Shown here: piece after piece, positions 53,179-62,070 of the stretch | How positions within the stretch are numbered: the first letter of the stretch is position 1 | Layout: the number at the start of each line of letters is the position of its first letter | Source of the DNA: CAZBRS01 sp964494475 | Lineage (GTDB): Bacteria; Myxococcota_A; UBA9042; CAZBRS01 | Length of the DNA stretch: 64,000 nt | Direction: 5' to 3' | NCBI GenBank assembly: GCA_964494475.1 | Contig: CAZBRS010000022.1 | Location: forward strand, 1 to 64,000 | Made by a program: the position numbers and the translations under genes | Notes under the pieces: generated by a model | The model's database searches: none | Told to the model about the DNA's origin: nothing | The model's input: only the letters and a program-made list of their open reading frames with translations

Positions 53179-54795
53179 GTGTTCACGGGACGACGGGGCC
53201 GGGCCGGTGCGGTGTTGACGGCGTTGAATCTGCTCGTGTTTCTCGGCGCGACGGCCGTCGCGGAGGAGGCCCCGCGAGAAGGCCTCCGCTTCCTCGAGCC
53301 CCAACAGGCCGCGCCGCTCACCGAGGCCGACGTGTGGCGCACGTTCTCGCTGCCCGTGACGTGGTCGCCCGGCGTGTCCGAGCGCGCCCGCTTCGTGGTG
53401 CTGAGCGCCTTCCCGTTGAACGACGACGGCACCGAGTACGACCGCACGTGGAGCTTCGAGAACCGGCTGCGCCTGTCGCCCGAGCTCACGTGGGGCTCGC
53501 TCACGCTGCACGTCGAGATCGACGCGCTGTCGGGCGTGCTGGCCTCCCCCACGCTCGCGCTCGAAGCCGCGTGGGCCGGACGGCCCGCCGACGTCACGCC
53601 CCAGCGCCGCTGGATCGACCCGCGCCAGGCCTGGTTGCGCTGGCAGTCGCCGGCGGGCGTGCTCCTGCTCGGGCAGGTGGCCAGCCGCTGGGGCCTGGGC
53701 CTGGTGGCCAACGACGGCGCCGATCGCGCCGACCCCATGGAAGAAGACCTGTTCTCCGACGCGCGCCACGGCGACCTGGTCGAGCGCGTGATGTTCGTCA
53801 CGACGCCGGCCGCCCTGTTCACCGACGCCGAGTGGGCCCGGCACCTGATGCTGGGGCTCGGCGGCGACCTGGTGTACCGCGACGACCAGGCCGACCTTCT
53901 CGAGGGCGATCGCGCCTTCCAGGGGGTGGGCTCGTTGTTCTGGCGCGACGACTCCCTGTTCGCGGGGGTGTACGTGGCCTACCGCCACCAGGACGACGAC
54001 AAGGGGACGGGCCTGGCGGTCACCGCGATCGACGGCTTCGTACGGTACGCCCCCAAGCCCGCCGACTGGGCCGTCCACCCCTACGCCGCCCTCGAGACGG
54101 CGGTGCTGGTCGGCAAGAGCTCGCGCACGTACTCCGAGTGGACCGGCGCCGACCTCGACGTGCTGGCGGTGGGCTTCCTCGGCCGGCTGGGCGTGCTGGC
54201 GCCGGCCCTGGGCCTCTCGGGCCGCGTCGACGTGGGCTACGCCTCGGGCGACCGCAACAGCGCCGACGGCACGCACCACGCCTTCGCCATGGACCTCGAC
54301 GCCCACGCCGGCATGGTCCTGTTCGAGGAGGTGCTGGCGTGGACCACGGTCGCGGGCGCCAACAGGGCGGCCGATCCGTCGCGCCTCGACGTGCCCCGCA
54401 AGGGGCTCGACCAGTTGCCGACCGACGGCGCGATCGAGAACGCCTTCTTCGTGGGCCCCACGATGCTGTACCGCCCCTGGTTCGGCCTCGACGCCGCGCT
54501 CGGCGCCGTGCTGGCGTTCACGCCGGCCGGGGCCTCCGAGCCGCTCGCGAGCGCGCGGAACGGCGGCTTCCCCGCCAACGCCTTCGGGGGCGCGGCCGAC
54601 GCCTGGGGCTTCCTCGGCACCGAGCTCGACGCCCGCCTCGGCTACCGCCACGCGTGGCTGGACGAGAAGGTCTCCGTCGGCGCCGGCGTGCAGGCCGGCC
54701 TCTTCCTGCCGGGCGGCGCCTTCGACGGCCCCGCGGCCGAGGCCCTGGGCACGGTCACCAAGGTGCGTACGTTCCTGGATGTCGCGTGGCGATGA
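53179..54795 (+). CDS. outer-membrane beta-barrel protein
   Basis: A 538-residue protein with a signal peptide (about 1-27, TAVAEE) and many alternating strands, with aromatic girdle residues and short Asp/Gly turns, such as WSFENRLRLSPELTWGSLTLHVEID and QAWLRWQSPAGVLLLGQVASRWGLGL. It ends RTFLDVAWR. It resembles large outer-membrane porin-like barrels, but the family is not recognised. The frame is open far upstream; GTG at 53179 with GGGGGAGG eight bases before is the only start that leads into the signal peptide. Divergent from the giant repeat gene, with 166 bases between starts. Confidence 0.7.
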   Translation: MFTGRRGRAGAVLTALNLLVFLGATAVAEEAPREGLRFLEPQQAAPLTEADVWRTFSLPVTWSPGVSERARFVVLSAFPLNDDGTEYDRTWSFENRLRLSPELTWGSLTLHVEIDALSGVLASPTLALEAAWAGRPADVTPQRRWIDPRQAWLRWQSPAGVLLLGQVASRWGLGLVANDGADRADPMEEDLFSDARHGDLVERVMFVTTPAALFTDAEWARHLMLGLGGDLVYRDDQADLLEGDRAFQGVGSLFWRDDSLFAGVYVAYRHQDDDKGTGLAVTAIDGFVRYAPKPADWAVHPYAALETAVLVGKSSRTYSEWTGADLDVLAVGFLGRLGVLAPALGLSGRVDVGYASGDRNSADGTHHAFAMDLDAHAGMVLFEEVLAWTTVAGANRAADPSRLDVPRKGLDQLPTDGAIENAFFVGPTMLYRPWFGLDAALGAVLAFTPAGASEPLASARNGGFPANAFGGAADAWGFLGTELDARLGYRHAWLDEKVSVGAGVQAGLFLPGGAFDGPAAEALGTVTKVRTFLDVAWR

Positions 54796-54817
54796 CGCAG
54801 ACGCACGCGGTGCGCCC

Positions 54818-55894
54818 CTACGGTTCCCTCGACGTTTCCAGCGCCACGCGCTCGCGGCGTAACTCTGCGACCAACTCTTCCTCGCTCGGCAGGTGCAACA
54901 GGTAGCGCGACGCGAACACCTGCTGGGCATTCCCGGTCAGGGTGTACCGAACCACCGCCTCGTTCTTCTCGGTGCACAGGATCAACCCCACCGGCGGGTT
55001 CTCGTCCTCTCTCACCACCTCGTGCTCGTAGTAGCCGGTGTACAACAGCATCTGGCCGAGGTCCTGCTGCGTGAGCTTGCCCACCTTCAGATCGATCAGC
55101 AGGAACGTGCGCAGCACCCGGTGGTAAAAGACCAGGTCGACGTAGAAGTGATCGCCATCGATGGTCAGGCGCTGCTGGCGGGCCACGAAGAACAGGTCGC
55201 GACCCAACTCCAGCAGGAACTGCTGCAATCGTTCGGTCAGGGCGCTCTCGAGGTCGCTCTCCAGCCAGCGTGAAGACTCGGGCAGGCCGGCGAACTCCAG
55301 GACGTAGGGGTCCTTCACGAGGTCGGCTGGCTCGAACACCTCGTGCCCCTCGCGAGCCAGGGCCAGCACGCCTTCCTTGTCGCGCGAGCGCGCCAGGCGC
55401 TCGAAGAGCAGCGACGCGATCTGGCGCTCCAACTCGCGCACGGACCAGCGCGTCCGGTCGCACTCGACCTCGTAGAAGGAACGCGCCGTGGGGTCAGCGA
55501 CCCGCATCAAGAGGCGGTAGTGGCTCCAGCTCAGGTGGGGACGGAACGGAGATTCTCTACTCGGCGTGTCGAGGATCGGCTCCCGCTACGGGTAGGCGAG
55601 GTGAAACTGCCGGATGAGCCAGAGGTTCGCCGGCGAGAATCCCCGTCCGAACTCTACCGTCAAGCGCTCGGCCAGTTGCTCGATCAGGCGCGCACCATAG
55701 GCCGCCCGATCACGGCCCCGCTGCTCCTCTTCCACGATCTCGCGACCGATCTGCCAGTACGCCGCGATCATGGCGGCGTTCACGCTCTGCAAGGCGCGGC
55801 TGCGCGCGCCGGCCAGGATCTCGCGGATGCGGTCCAGGCAGACGGCGCCGGTCCGTAGGGGCGCACTGCGCACGCCCTTCCGTTCCATCGTCAT
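54818..55894 (-). pseudogene. DUF1016/YhcG-family nuclease gene with one in-frame stop
   Basis: The N-terminal DUF1016 domain (55894-55589, ending FSPANLWLIRQFHLAYP) meets a TAG codon at 55588-55586. The same frame continues as REPILDTPSRESPFRPHLSWSHYRLLMRV into the C-terminal PDDEXK-like nuclease domain (DGDHFYVDLVFYHR, then FLLIDLKVGKL) and ends at 54818. Intact homologues, from memory, have Glu at this place (YPEREPIL), so one GAG to TAG change explains the break. There are no other stops or frameshifts over 358 codons, so the change is recent or a sequencing error. If real, a separate downstream product could start at the ATG at 55510 or nearby. The family occurs in defence and mobile regions, but no such genes are beside it here. 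Confidence 0.8.
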
Positions 55895-55913
55895 GGGTGC
55901 ACGCCGCTCCCAC

Positions 55914-57485
55914 CTACAGATCGATCAACGACTGCACCGCGTCGAGGTAGGGGACTTCGAGCTCCGAGCTGGGCGACAGCCCCTTGTGATAGGCCGTCTC
56001 GTCGTTGTCTTCGGCCCAGCCCTCGGTGGTCAGCAGGTAGCCCATCCAGTCCTGGGCCAGGCCCAGCGTGATGGGCGTGGCGCGGCCGGCGGCCTTCAGC
56101 CTGGCGGCGCCCTTGGCCGCGAACGAGGGGAAGGCCTCGCCGGGGGTGGTCAGGAAGTCGAGGTCGCCCACCGTGATCCACGACAGCGCCGACAGCATGC
56201 GCGAGGCAGGGTCCTTGACGTCGACGTAGGGGATGGCGATCTGCCCCATCTTGGCGAGCGCCATGAACGCCAGGTTCGTGGGATGGAACTCGAAGGTCGT
56301 GTAGCGCGCGACGATGCCCGTCTCGGCCAGGGGCGTGGTGGCCTGCAGCGCGGCGGCCACCTGGTTGGCCAGGTTGATGCCCACGCACGTGGCCTTCACG
56401 TCCTGGTCGCCCACGTCAGCGTCCTGGAAGCCCTCGGGGAACAGGTCTTCGGAGCCGCAGGGGATGACGCTGGAGCGATCCGGGTACACGGTGCCGATCG
56501 GGCCCTGCAGGAAGACCGAGAGGCCGCCGAGGAGCTCTTCGGACTCCTTGCGGAAGGCGCCCAGGTAGTCGGCCGAGAGGCCGTTGTTCTCGCTGCCGTA
56601 GCACGTGGGGTGCGCGGGCCAGCGGGTGAGCAAGACGATGGGCGCGTCGGCGGGCGTGCGGGCGCGCAGCACGTACACCTCGTCGTCGGCGCCGAAGGTG
56701 TCTTCGTCGGAGTTGGGCGCCGTCGTCTTGGCCCAGTCGAGCTTGGCGTCCTGCAGGGCGCCGAAGGCCTGCACCACGGCCGCGACGGTCTGGCTCTTGA
56801 GGTAGGCCAGGTAGACCTGGTCGCGGGGGTTGGAGTTCGGGCCCCAGAGGCCCGTGGAGTCGGGCGCCGAGTGGGCATGGGAGGCGCCGACGACCACCCG
56901 CGAGCCCTCGACGTAGACGCCGTAGGTCTCGTAGAGAGCGCGCTGCGCGGCGTGGTGGATGTCGTCGATGTCGGGGCGGAGCATGCCCGCCGAGTCGACG
57001 CCCACGAAGATGACCACCTCGCCGGTCTGGGTGTCGGCCAGGGCCGCGGCCGACGCGCTCAGCGCGTCGTGCACGCCCTCGGAGTAGCGGCAGGCCTCGG
57101 CCGAGCCGGCGCAGAAGCCGAAGCCGCCGAGCGGCACCGCGTGATCGGGCGTGACGTCGGCACGCCCCGCGCCGGCCGCATAGCGCGTGGTGAAGGCCTT
57201 GTCGACGGGCAGGCGCGGAAGGGACGCCCAGTCGACGTCGGGGAAGCCGGCGTCGTCGGCGCCGGGAACGTCGGCCACGGCCTCGGGCTCGGGCTGGCCG
57301 GGATCGGCGGGCGTGTCGGCCACGGCCTCGGGTGAGGCCTCGGCCGGTGCGTCGACGGCGACGTCGGCCGGCACGTCGGCCTCGTGCGGGTTCGAATCGG
57401 AGCAGGCCGCCAGCCCGAGCGCGACCGCGGCGACGAGCACGAACAGACGGATGAACGACGACCGGCGCGACGCGGGGCTCTGCAT
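55914..57485 (-). CDS. neutral/alkaline ceramidase-like lipoprotein
   Basis: A 523-residue lipoprotein (GLAAC) with a linker of about 60 residues rich in Asp, Ala and Pro. The rest resembles neutral/alkaline non-lysosomal ceramidase N-terminal domains. AAGAGRADVTPDHAVPLGGFG and the VHDALSA region are followed by the metal-binding-type ASHAHSAPDSTGLWG. Family enzymes hydrolyse ceramide to sphingosine and fatty acid. A myxobacterial relative could use its own or a prey's sphingolipids. The C-terminal domain of classical ceramidases is missing or shortened, so the substrate is uncertain. GGAGG is six bases before the ATG. Confidence 0.75.
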   Translation of the reverse strand: MQSPASRRSSFIRLFVLVAAVALGLAACSDSNPHEADVPADVAVDAPAEASPEAVADTPADPGQPEPEAVADVPGADDAGFPDVDWASLPRLPVDKAFTTRYAAGAGRADVTPDHAVPLGGFGFCAGSAEACRYSEGVHDALSASAAALADTQTGEVVIFVGVDSAGMLRPDIDDIHHAAQRALYETYGVYVEGSRVVVGASHAHSAPDSTGLWGPNSNPRDQVYLAYLKSQTVAAVVQAFGALQDAKLDWAKTTAPNSDEDTFGADDEVYVLRARTPADAPIVLLTRWPAHPTCYGSENNGLSADYLGAFRKESEELLGGLSVFLQGPIGTVYPDRSSVIPCGSEDLFPEGFQDADVGDQDVKATCVGINLANQVAAALQATTPLAETGIVARYTTFEFHPTNLAFMALAKMGQIAIPYVDVKDPASRMLSALSWITVGDLDFLTTPGEAFPSFAAKGAARLKAAGRATPITLGLAQDWMGYLLTTEGWAEDNDETAYHKGLSPSSELEVPYLDAVQSLIDL

Positions 57486-57588
57486 GGACGACCTCCTGGG
57501 GCGGGAAGGGTTCCGCCGCCCGGGAATAGTAACGACGCCCGTAGGGTCGCGCCACAGGAAATCGGAGAACGCGACGGCAACGGCCGCG

Positions 57589-58278
57589 TCAGGCGAAGGG
57601 CGGCGTCTCGGGGCGCTCGTCGAAGGCGTAGAGGGTGTTCAAGTGCTCGACGTAGCGGTGGAAGGTGGCGCCGTCGTCGTGGTCGAAGGCGACGATGCTG
57701 AGGGAGACCACGAAGCTGTCGACGCGCGGGTCGGCCGTGACCTGGACGACCTGGCACCACACCTGGATCTGGTCGAGCAGGTCGGGGATGGTGAGGCCCA
57801 CCAGCACCTCGTCGCCCACCTTCAGGTCGCGCTTCGTCTCGATGAGCATGCCGCCCCGGCTGACGTTGCGCGTGACCTCTTCGGTGCGGCGACGATCGCT
57901 GCCCAGCACGACCTTCAACTCGTCTTCGTAGCGCTGGAACTTGCGGCGCTCGACGTGCTCGCGGATGAAGCGCTCGAGGAAGCGGAAGTAGGGGTCGCTC
58001 CACATGAGGAAGCGCAGGCCGATCTCCCACTCGGCGCCCGTGCGCGTCCAGGTGGGCAGCTTGCGCACCCACTGCACGATGCCATCGGTGGGGTAGTCGG
58101 CGATGGCCTCGTCGCGCAGCCAGGCCGCCAGGGTCTGGCCGGCCGGGATGGGCTCGGCGAGCGTGACGCTGAACCCGCGCGCGGACAGGTGTCGCGTGAA
58201 GCCCTCGTGGAGCTTGCGGTTCCAGCGCAGCGTGACCGGGAAGCGCTGGGCGATGGTGCGAGGCATGTTGGGGTCCAT
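57589..58278 (-). CDS. PilZ-domain protein
   Basis: 229 residues. The C-terminal PilZ domain (about 115-215) has DRRRTEEVTRNVSRGGMLIE, equivalent to the RxxxR and N/DxSxxG motifs that bind cyclic di-GMP. The N-terminal half looks like a second, degenerate PilZ-like domain (RFPVTLRWNRKLHEGF, HLSARGFSVT). Soluble, no enzyme domain. The ATG at 58278 follows GGGGAGGG; a second ATG (58266) is possible. The partner or process controlled is unknown. Confidence 0.82.
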   Translation of the reverse strand: MDPNMPRTIAQRFPVTLRWNRKLHEGFTRHLSARGFSVTLAEPIPAGQTLAAWLRDEAIADYPTDGIVQWVRKLPTWTRTGAEWEIGLRFLMWSDPYFRFLERFIREHVERRKFQRYEDELKVVLGSDRRRTEEVTRNVSRGGMLIETKRDLKVGDEVLVGLTIPDLLDQIQVWCQVVQVTADPRVDSFVVSLSIVAFDHDDGATFHRYVEHLNTLYAFDERPETPPFA

Positions 58279-58308
58279 GGACCCTCCCCGGTGATGCGGA
58301 GCGAGAAC

Positions 58309-58337
58309 ATTGTACGGAGCGCACGGGCGGGGGTCAA
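58309..58337 (-). promoter_or_regulatory. putative sigma70 promoter of the PilZ gene
   Basis: TTGACC (58337-58332 on the minus strand), 17 bases, TACAAT (58314-58309), 31 bases before the ATG. One of the best matches in the window. Confidence 0.6.
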
Positions 58338-58373
58338 ATGCGGGGCCGCGCGGGCCCTCCTCGGGACCGGACG

Positions 58374-61300
58374 TCAGGACACGAGGCCGAAGTCGTGGCT
58401 TATCTTGGTCTGCATGCCCACGATCTGCAGCAGGATCTGCTTGAACATCTTCTGCTCGATGAGCGTGAGCTCGCGGGGGTCGAGATCGTTGTCGGGCGCG
58501 ACGTCTTCGGTCATGGCGCGAGCCTGGTGAGCCAGGCGCAGGCGCATGAGGAAGTCGTAGGCCTGCACGATCTCGCGATGCTGCACGGTGGACGTGACGC
58601 CCAGTTCGTGCAGGCGGTGCAGGCGGTCGACGGTGTTCGTCTCGCGGAGCTCGTGCTTCAGGGCGTAGAGCCGCGCGAAGCTGACGATGAGCATCTGGAT
58701 GAACTTCAGGTCGATGGTGCCGGGGCGGCTGCGCCCGCTGCCGGACTGCACCTGCCCGAACACGCCTACCGGGGGCCGCTGGATCAGGGCGTTCTCGGCG
58801 AAGAACTTGAAGAACGAGGCGTCGGAGCGGATGACGCGCTCCACGTGGGCGCGCAGCTCGGCGACCAGCTCGAGGTCGCCCTGCACGCCGCGGAAGTCGA
58901 AGAACTTGTTGATCTCGATGAGCTCCTGGGGCCCGACCGTGGCCACCCAGTCGTCGAAGGTGTGCTTCCAGACCGACAGCGGCTGCGTCCAGTGGGGGTT
59001 CTTGGCCATGAGCTCGCCCTTGCACCAGGCGTAGCCGGCCGCGTTCAACCCGTCGCAGACCAGGGTGCCGAGGCGCAGGAAGTACGCCTTGTGCTCGTCG
59101 ACGGAGCTCCCTTCGGCGTCGGCGAACACGATCGCGTTGTCCTGGTCGGTCACGAGCGTCTGCTCGCCCCGCCCCTCGCTGCCGAGGGCGAGGAACGCGA
59201 AGGGGACGGGGGGGGGGCCGATTTCCTCGGTGGCCAGGTGCAGCAGGCGCTCGACGATGGTGTCGGAGACCGTGGTGGCGATCCGCGTGACGGCGCGGGT
59301 GTTCGTGCCGCTGTCGATCAGCCCCTTGACCAGCACCGGCAGCCGGCGCTGCCCGGCGGCGAGCTCGTCGACGCTCGTGGCCTTGCGGAGCTGGTCGGTC
59401 AGCACCGACGCCGAGTAGCGATCGAAGCGCACCAGATCCTTGGCGCGCACCAGGCTGATGACGCGCTCCTCCTCGTCGCGCACGGCCAGGTGCACGATGC
59501 CGTGCTCCTGCATGAGCAGCACCGCCTCGTAGACCAGCGCCCGCTGCGAGACCGAGATCACGGGCGCGCTCATGATCTCGTGGACCGGCCGGCGGGGATC
59601 GCGCTTGGCGACCACGACGCGCTCGCGGAAGTCGTGGTCGGTGACGATGCCGACCACCACGCCCCCCTCGCCCGTGACCGCCATGGCGTTGCAGTGCTCG
59701 CGGGTCATGCGGGCGGCCACGGCCTCGATGGAGTCGCCCAGGGCGCAGGCGTCGAGCCGGGTCACGTAGCGGCGCAGCGGCTCGTTCAAGAATAGAAGCG
59801 ACGACTGCAGTTCGGCGATCAGGGTCTCACGATCGGCCTCGGCGCGCTTGCGCTCGGTCACGTCCTCGATGACGCCGTCGTAGTACTCGCGCCCGCGCTG
59901 CCCATAGCTGCCGAGCGCGGCCGACAGGGACACGAGCACCTGCTCGCCGTCGTCGCGTCGAAGCCACAGCACGCGACGCCGAACCACCCCGTCTTCGCGC
60001 AGGGTCTTCACGAAGTTCTGCGCCTCGTCCTCGTCGCGGAAGAAGTCGACCAGGTTGCTGCGCGGCAGTTCGCCGTCGGGGGGGAAACCCAGGATGCGGC
60101 GCCCGGCCGGGTTCAGCTCGGTCAGGCGCCCGCCCTCGCGCATCTCGGCGTGGAAGACGCCCAGGTCGAGGTTCTCGGAGAGGGCCCGGAACCGGCCACG
60201 CGTCACGTCGAGGGCCTCCTCGATCTTCTCTTGCCGGCCCGCGTCGCGCGCGTTCACGAGCAGCCCCTCGCGGCCCGCGAACGAGACGCGCGAGGCGGTG
60301 AGCACCACGTCGCGGAGGGTGCCGTCCTTGCGGCGCAGCTGGGCCTCGAACGGCACGGGGCACTCCTGGCCGTCGAGCACGCGCTCCAGGGGATCGGCGG
60401 CGTAGTCGGCCCCGGGCACCTGCCCGCGCAGCAGGTCGGCGATGTCGAGCAGCGCGAACTCGTCGGGCGCGTAGCCGAGCATCTCCTGCGCCACCGCGTT
60501 CGCGTAGGTGCAGCGGTGGTCGAGGACCAGCAGCGTGGCCTCGCTCGACGCCTCGACGAGTGCGCGGTACTTCTCGTACGACTCGTCGAGGGCCCGCGCG
60601 ATGCTGCGGCGGCGGCGCTCGAGCCGCACGCTCTGCTGCAGCATCAGGAGCAGGAGGAGCACGACGATGCCCGAGATGGCGGCCGACACGTCGATGACCC
60701 GCGACGACAGGCGCCCGATCTCGGTGCGCACGTCTTCGACGTAGAGCCCCGTGCCGATCAACCAGCCCCACGGCTCGAAGCCCTTGACGTAGGACTCCTT
60801 GGGCGCCAGGCGCGCCGGATCGTCCTTCCACTGCCAGACGTACTGGACGTAGCCCTCCCGGGCCTCGCGCACCTTGCGGGCGAACTCCACGAAGAGGCGC
60901 ACGCCGTTCGGGTCGGCGAGGTCCGAGAGATCCTGCCCGTCGAGGTCGGCCCGGTAGGGGTGCATGACCATGCGCGGGTGGAGATCCGTGATCCAGAAGT
61001 AGTCTTTGCGCTCGGGACCGTAGCGCAGACCGCGGATGCGCTCGATGGCCTCGCTCTGCGCCGCCTGACGGGTCATGGCGCCGCTCCTCTCGAGGCTCTC
61101 GTACTCCTCGAGCACGCTCCAGGCCGAGCGGGTGAGCTCGCGGATCATGTCGCGCTTGCGATCGAGCAGCTGGCGCTCGGTCTCGGGCAGGATGATGGCG
61201 AAGGTTGCCGCCACGAACAGGGCGATGGCCAGGAGGGCGGGCACCAGGATGCGGAGCACGAAGCCGCGGGTCTCGAGGCCGGTGCTCGCCGCCGACGTAC

Positions 61301-62063
61301 GGGGCGCCCGGTCGACGGCCCGGTTGGGGCTGGACGCGATGACCGCGTCGCGGAAGGCCTTCCAGAGCGGGCTCGGCAGGTCGATGCCGGGCTTCAGCGG
61401 GCCGGCGCGCTCGGGGCCGTGGTAGTCGGAGCCCGCCGAGACCAGCAGGCCGTGCTTCCTGGCCAACTGGGCGAGCGTGCGCCGCTCGATGTCGGAGTGG
61501 CGCCAGTAGTAGGCCTCGATGCCGTCGAGCCCCACCCCCCTGGCCTGCTCGAGCAGCGCGTCGAGGGCCACGGGGTCCTGCACCAGGGCCAGGGGATGCG
61601 CCAGGAACGCCCGGCCCTGGGCGTCGTGGACCAGGTGGATGGCGCGCTCGAGATCCTGGAGCCACGAGCGGTCCTGCAGCGTCTCGCTCGCCGGCCCGAG
61701 GGGCCCCACGCCCTCGGCCCCGTGCGCGGGGTCGACGTGCGCGGGCCCCCTGCCCTCGCGACGTGCCCGGGTGCGGGCCAGGGCCTCCTGCAGGGGCCCG
61801 TTCGCGGGGTCGAAGCCATAGGCCAGCAGGTGCAGCAGGTCGCGGTCGTCTCCCACGCTGAGCTCGAGCCCCGAGATGCACGCGATGCCGTGGCGCGCGC
61901 ACGCCTCGGTGAAGCCCGCGAGCCCGGCCGTGGTGTCGTGGTCGGTCAGAGCCGCGTAGCGGACGTGCGTGCCCGAGAGCAGCGCCACGAGCTGGTGGGG
62001 CTCGTAGAAGCCGTCGCTGTGGCTGGAATGGCAGTGGAAGTCGACGCGGGTGGTTTCGGACAT
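58374..62063 (-). CDS. PHP-Cache-PAS-PAS-CBS-DUF294 signalling fusion
   Basis: 1,229 residues, one frame. Residues 1-250: PHP phosphoesterase with all metal motifs (HCHSSHSDG, TDHDTTAG, the Glu of SGLELSV, LAHP, AGSDYHG), like RNase AM/YciV. About 266-291 is a membrane helix. About 300-445 is a single Cache sensor (KDYFWITDLHPRMVMHPY, PWGWLIGTGLYVEDV), followed by a second helix (460-478). PAS domains lie at about 495-615 and 625-745. Two CBS domains (about 775-895) follow. A DUF294 nucleotidyltransferase-like domain has GSEGRGEQ (961-968) and TDQDNA (974-979). A DUF294 C-terminal helical domain completes it. The order places PHP, PAS, CBS and DUF294 in the cytoplasm and Cache outside. It starts seven bases after the porin gene. 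The reaction is unknown; nucleotide turnover controlled by ligands is inference. Confidence 0.85.
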   Translation of the reverse strand: MSETTRVDFHCHSSHSDGFYEPHQLVALLSGTHVRYAALTDHDTTAGLAGFTEACARHGIACISGLELSVGDDRDLLHLLAYGFDPANGPLQEALARTRARREGRGPAHVDPAHGAEGVGPLGPASETLQDRSWLQDLERAIHLVHDAQGRAFLAHPLALVQDPVALDALLEQARGVGLDGIEAYYWRHSDIERRTLAQLARKHGLLVSAGSDYHGPERAGPLKPGIDLPSPLWKAFRDAVIASSPNRAVDRAPRTSAASTGLETRGFVLRILVPALLAIALFVAATFAIILPETERQLLDRKRDMIRELTRSAWSVLEEYESLERSGAMTRQAAQSEAIERIRGLRYGPERKDYFWITDLHPRMVMHPYRADLDGQDLSDLADPNGVRLFVEFARKVREAREGYVQYVWQWKDDPARLAPKESYVKGFEPWGWLIGTGLYVEDVRTEIGRLSSRVIDVSAAISGIVVLLLLLMLQQSVRLERRRRSIARALDESYEKYRALVEASSEATLLVLDHRCTYANAVAQEMLGYAPDEFALLDIADLLRGQVPGADYAADPLERVLDGQECPVPFEAQLRRKDGTLRDVVLTASRVSFAGREGLLVNARDAGRQEKIEEALDVTRGRFRALSENLDLGVFHAEMREGGRLTELNPAGRRILGFPPDGELPRSNLVDFFRDEDEAQNFVKTLREDGVVRRRVLWLRRDDGEQVLVSLSAALGSYGQRGREYYDGVIEDVTERKRAEADRETLIAELQSSLLFLNEPLRRYVTRLDACALGDSIEAVAARMTREHCNAMAVTGEGGVVVGIVTDHDFRERVVVAKRDPRRPVHEIMSAPVISVSQRALVYEAVLLMQEHGIVHLAVRDEEERVISLVRAKDLVRFDRYSASVLTDQLRKATSVDELAAGQRRLPVLVKGLIDSGTNTRAVTRIATTVSDTIVERLLHLATEEIGPPPVPFAFLALGSEGRGEQTLVTDQDNAIVFADAEGSSVDEHKAYFLRLGTLVCDGLNAAGYAWCKGELMAKNPHWTQPLSVWKHTFDDWVATVGPQELIEINKFFDFRGVQGDLELVAELRAHVERVIRSDASFFKFFAENALIQRPPVGVFGQVQSGSGRSRPGTIDLKFIQMLIVSFARLYALKHELRETNTVDRLHRLHELGVTSTVQHREIVQAYDFLMRLRLAHQARAMTEDVAPDNDLDPRELTLIEQKMFKQILLQIVGMQTKISHDFGLVS

Positions 62064-62070
62064 GCAACCG

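Noticed and set aside
55586..55588. TAG in the DUF1016 gene as a programmed recoded (pyrrolysine-type) codon
   Set aside because: No downstream element or supporting gene is visible, and a single GAG to TAG change is a simpler explanation.
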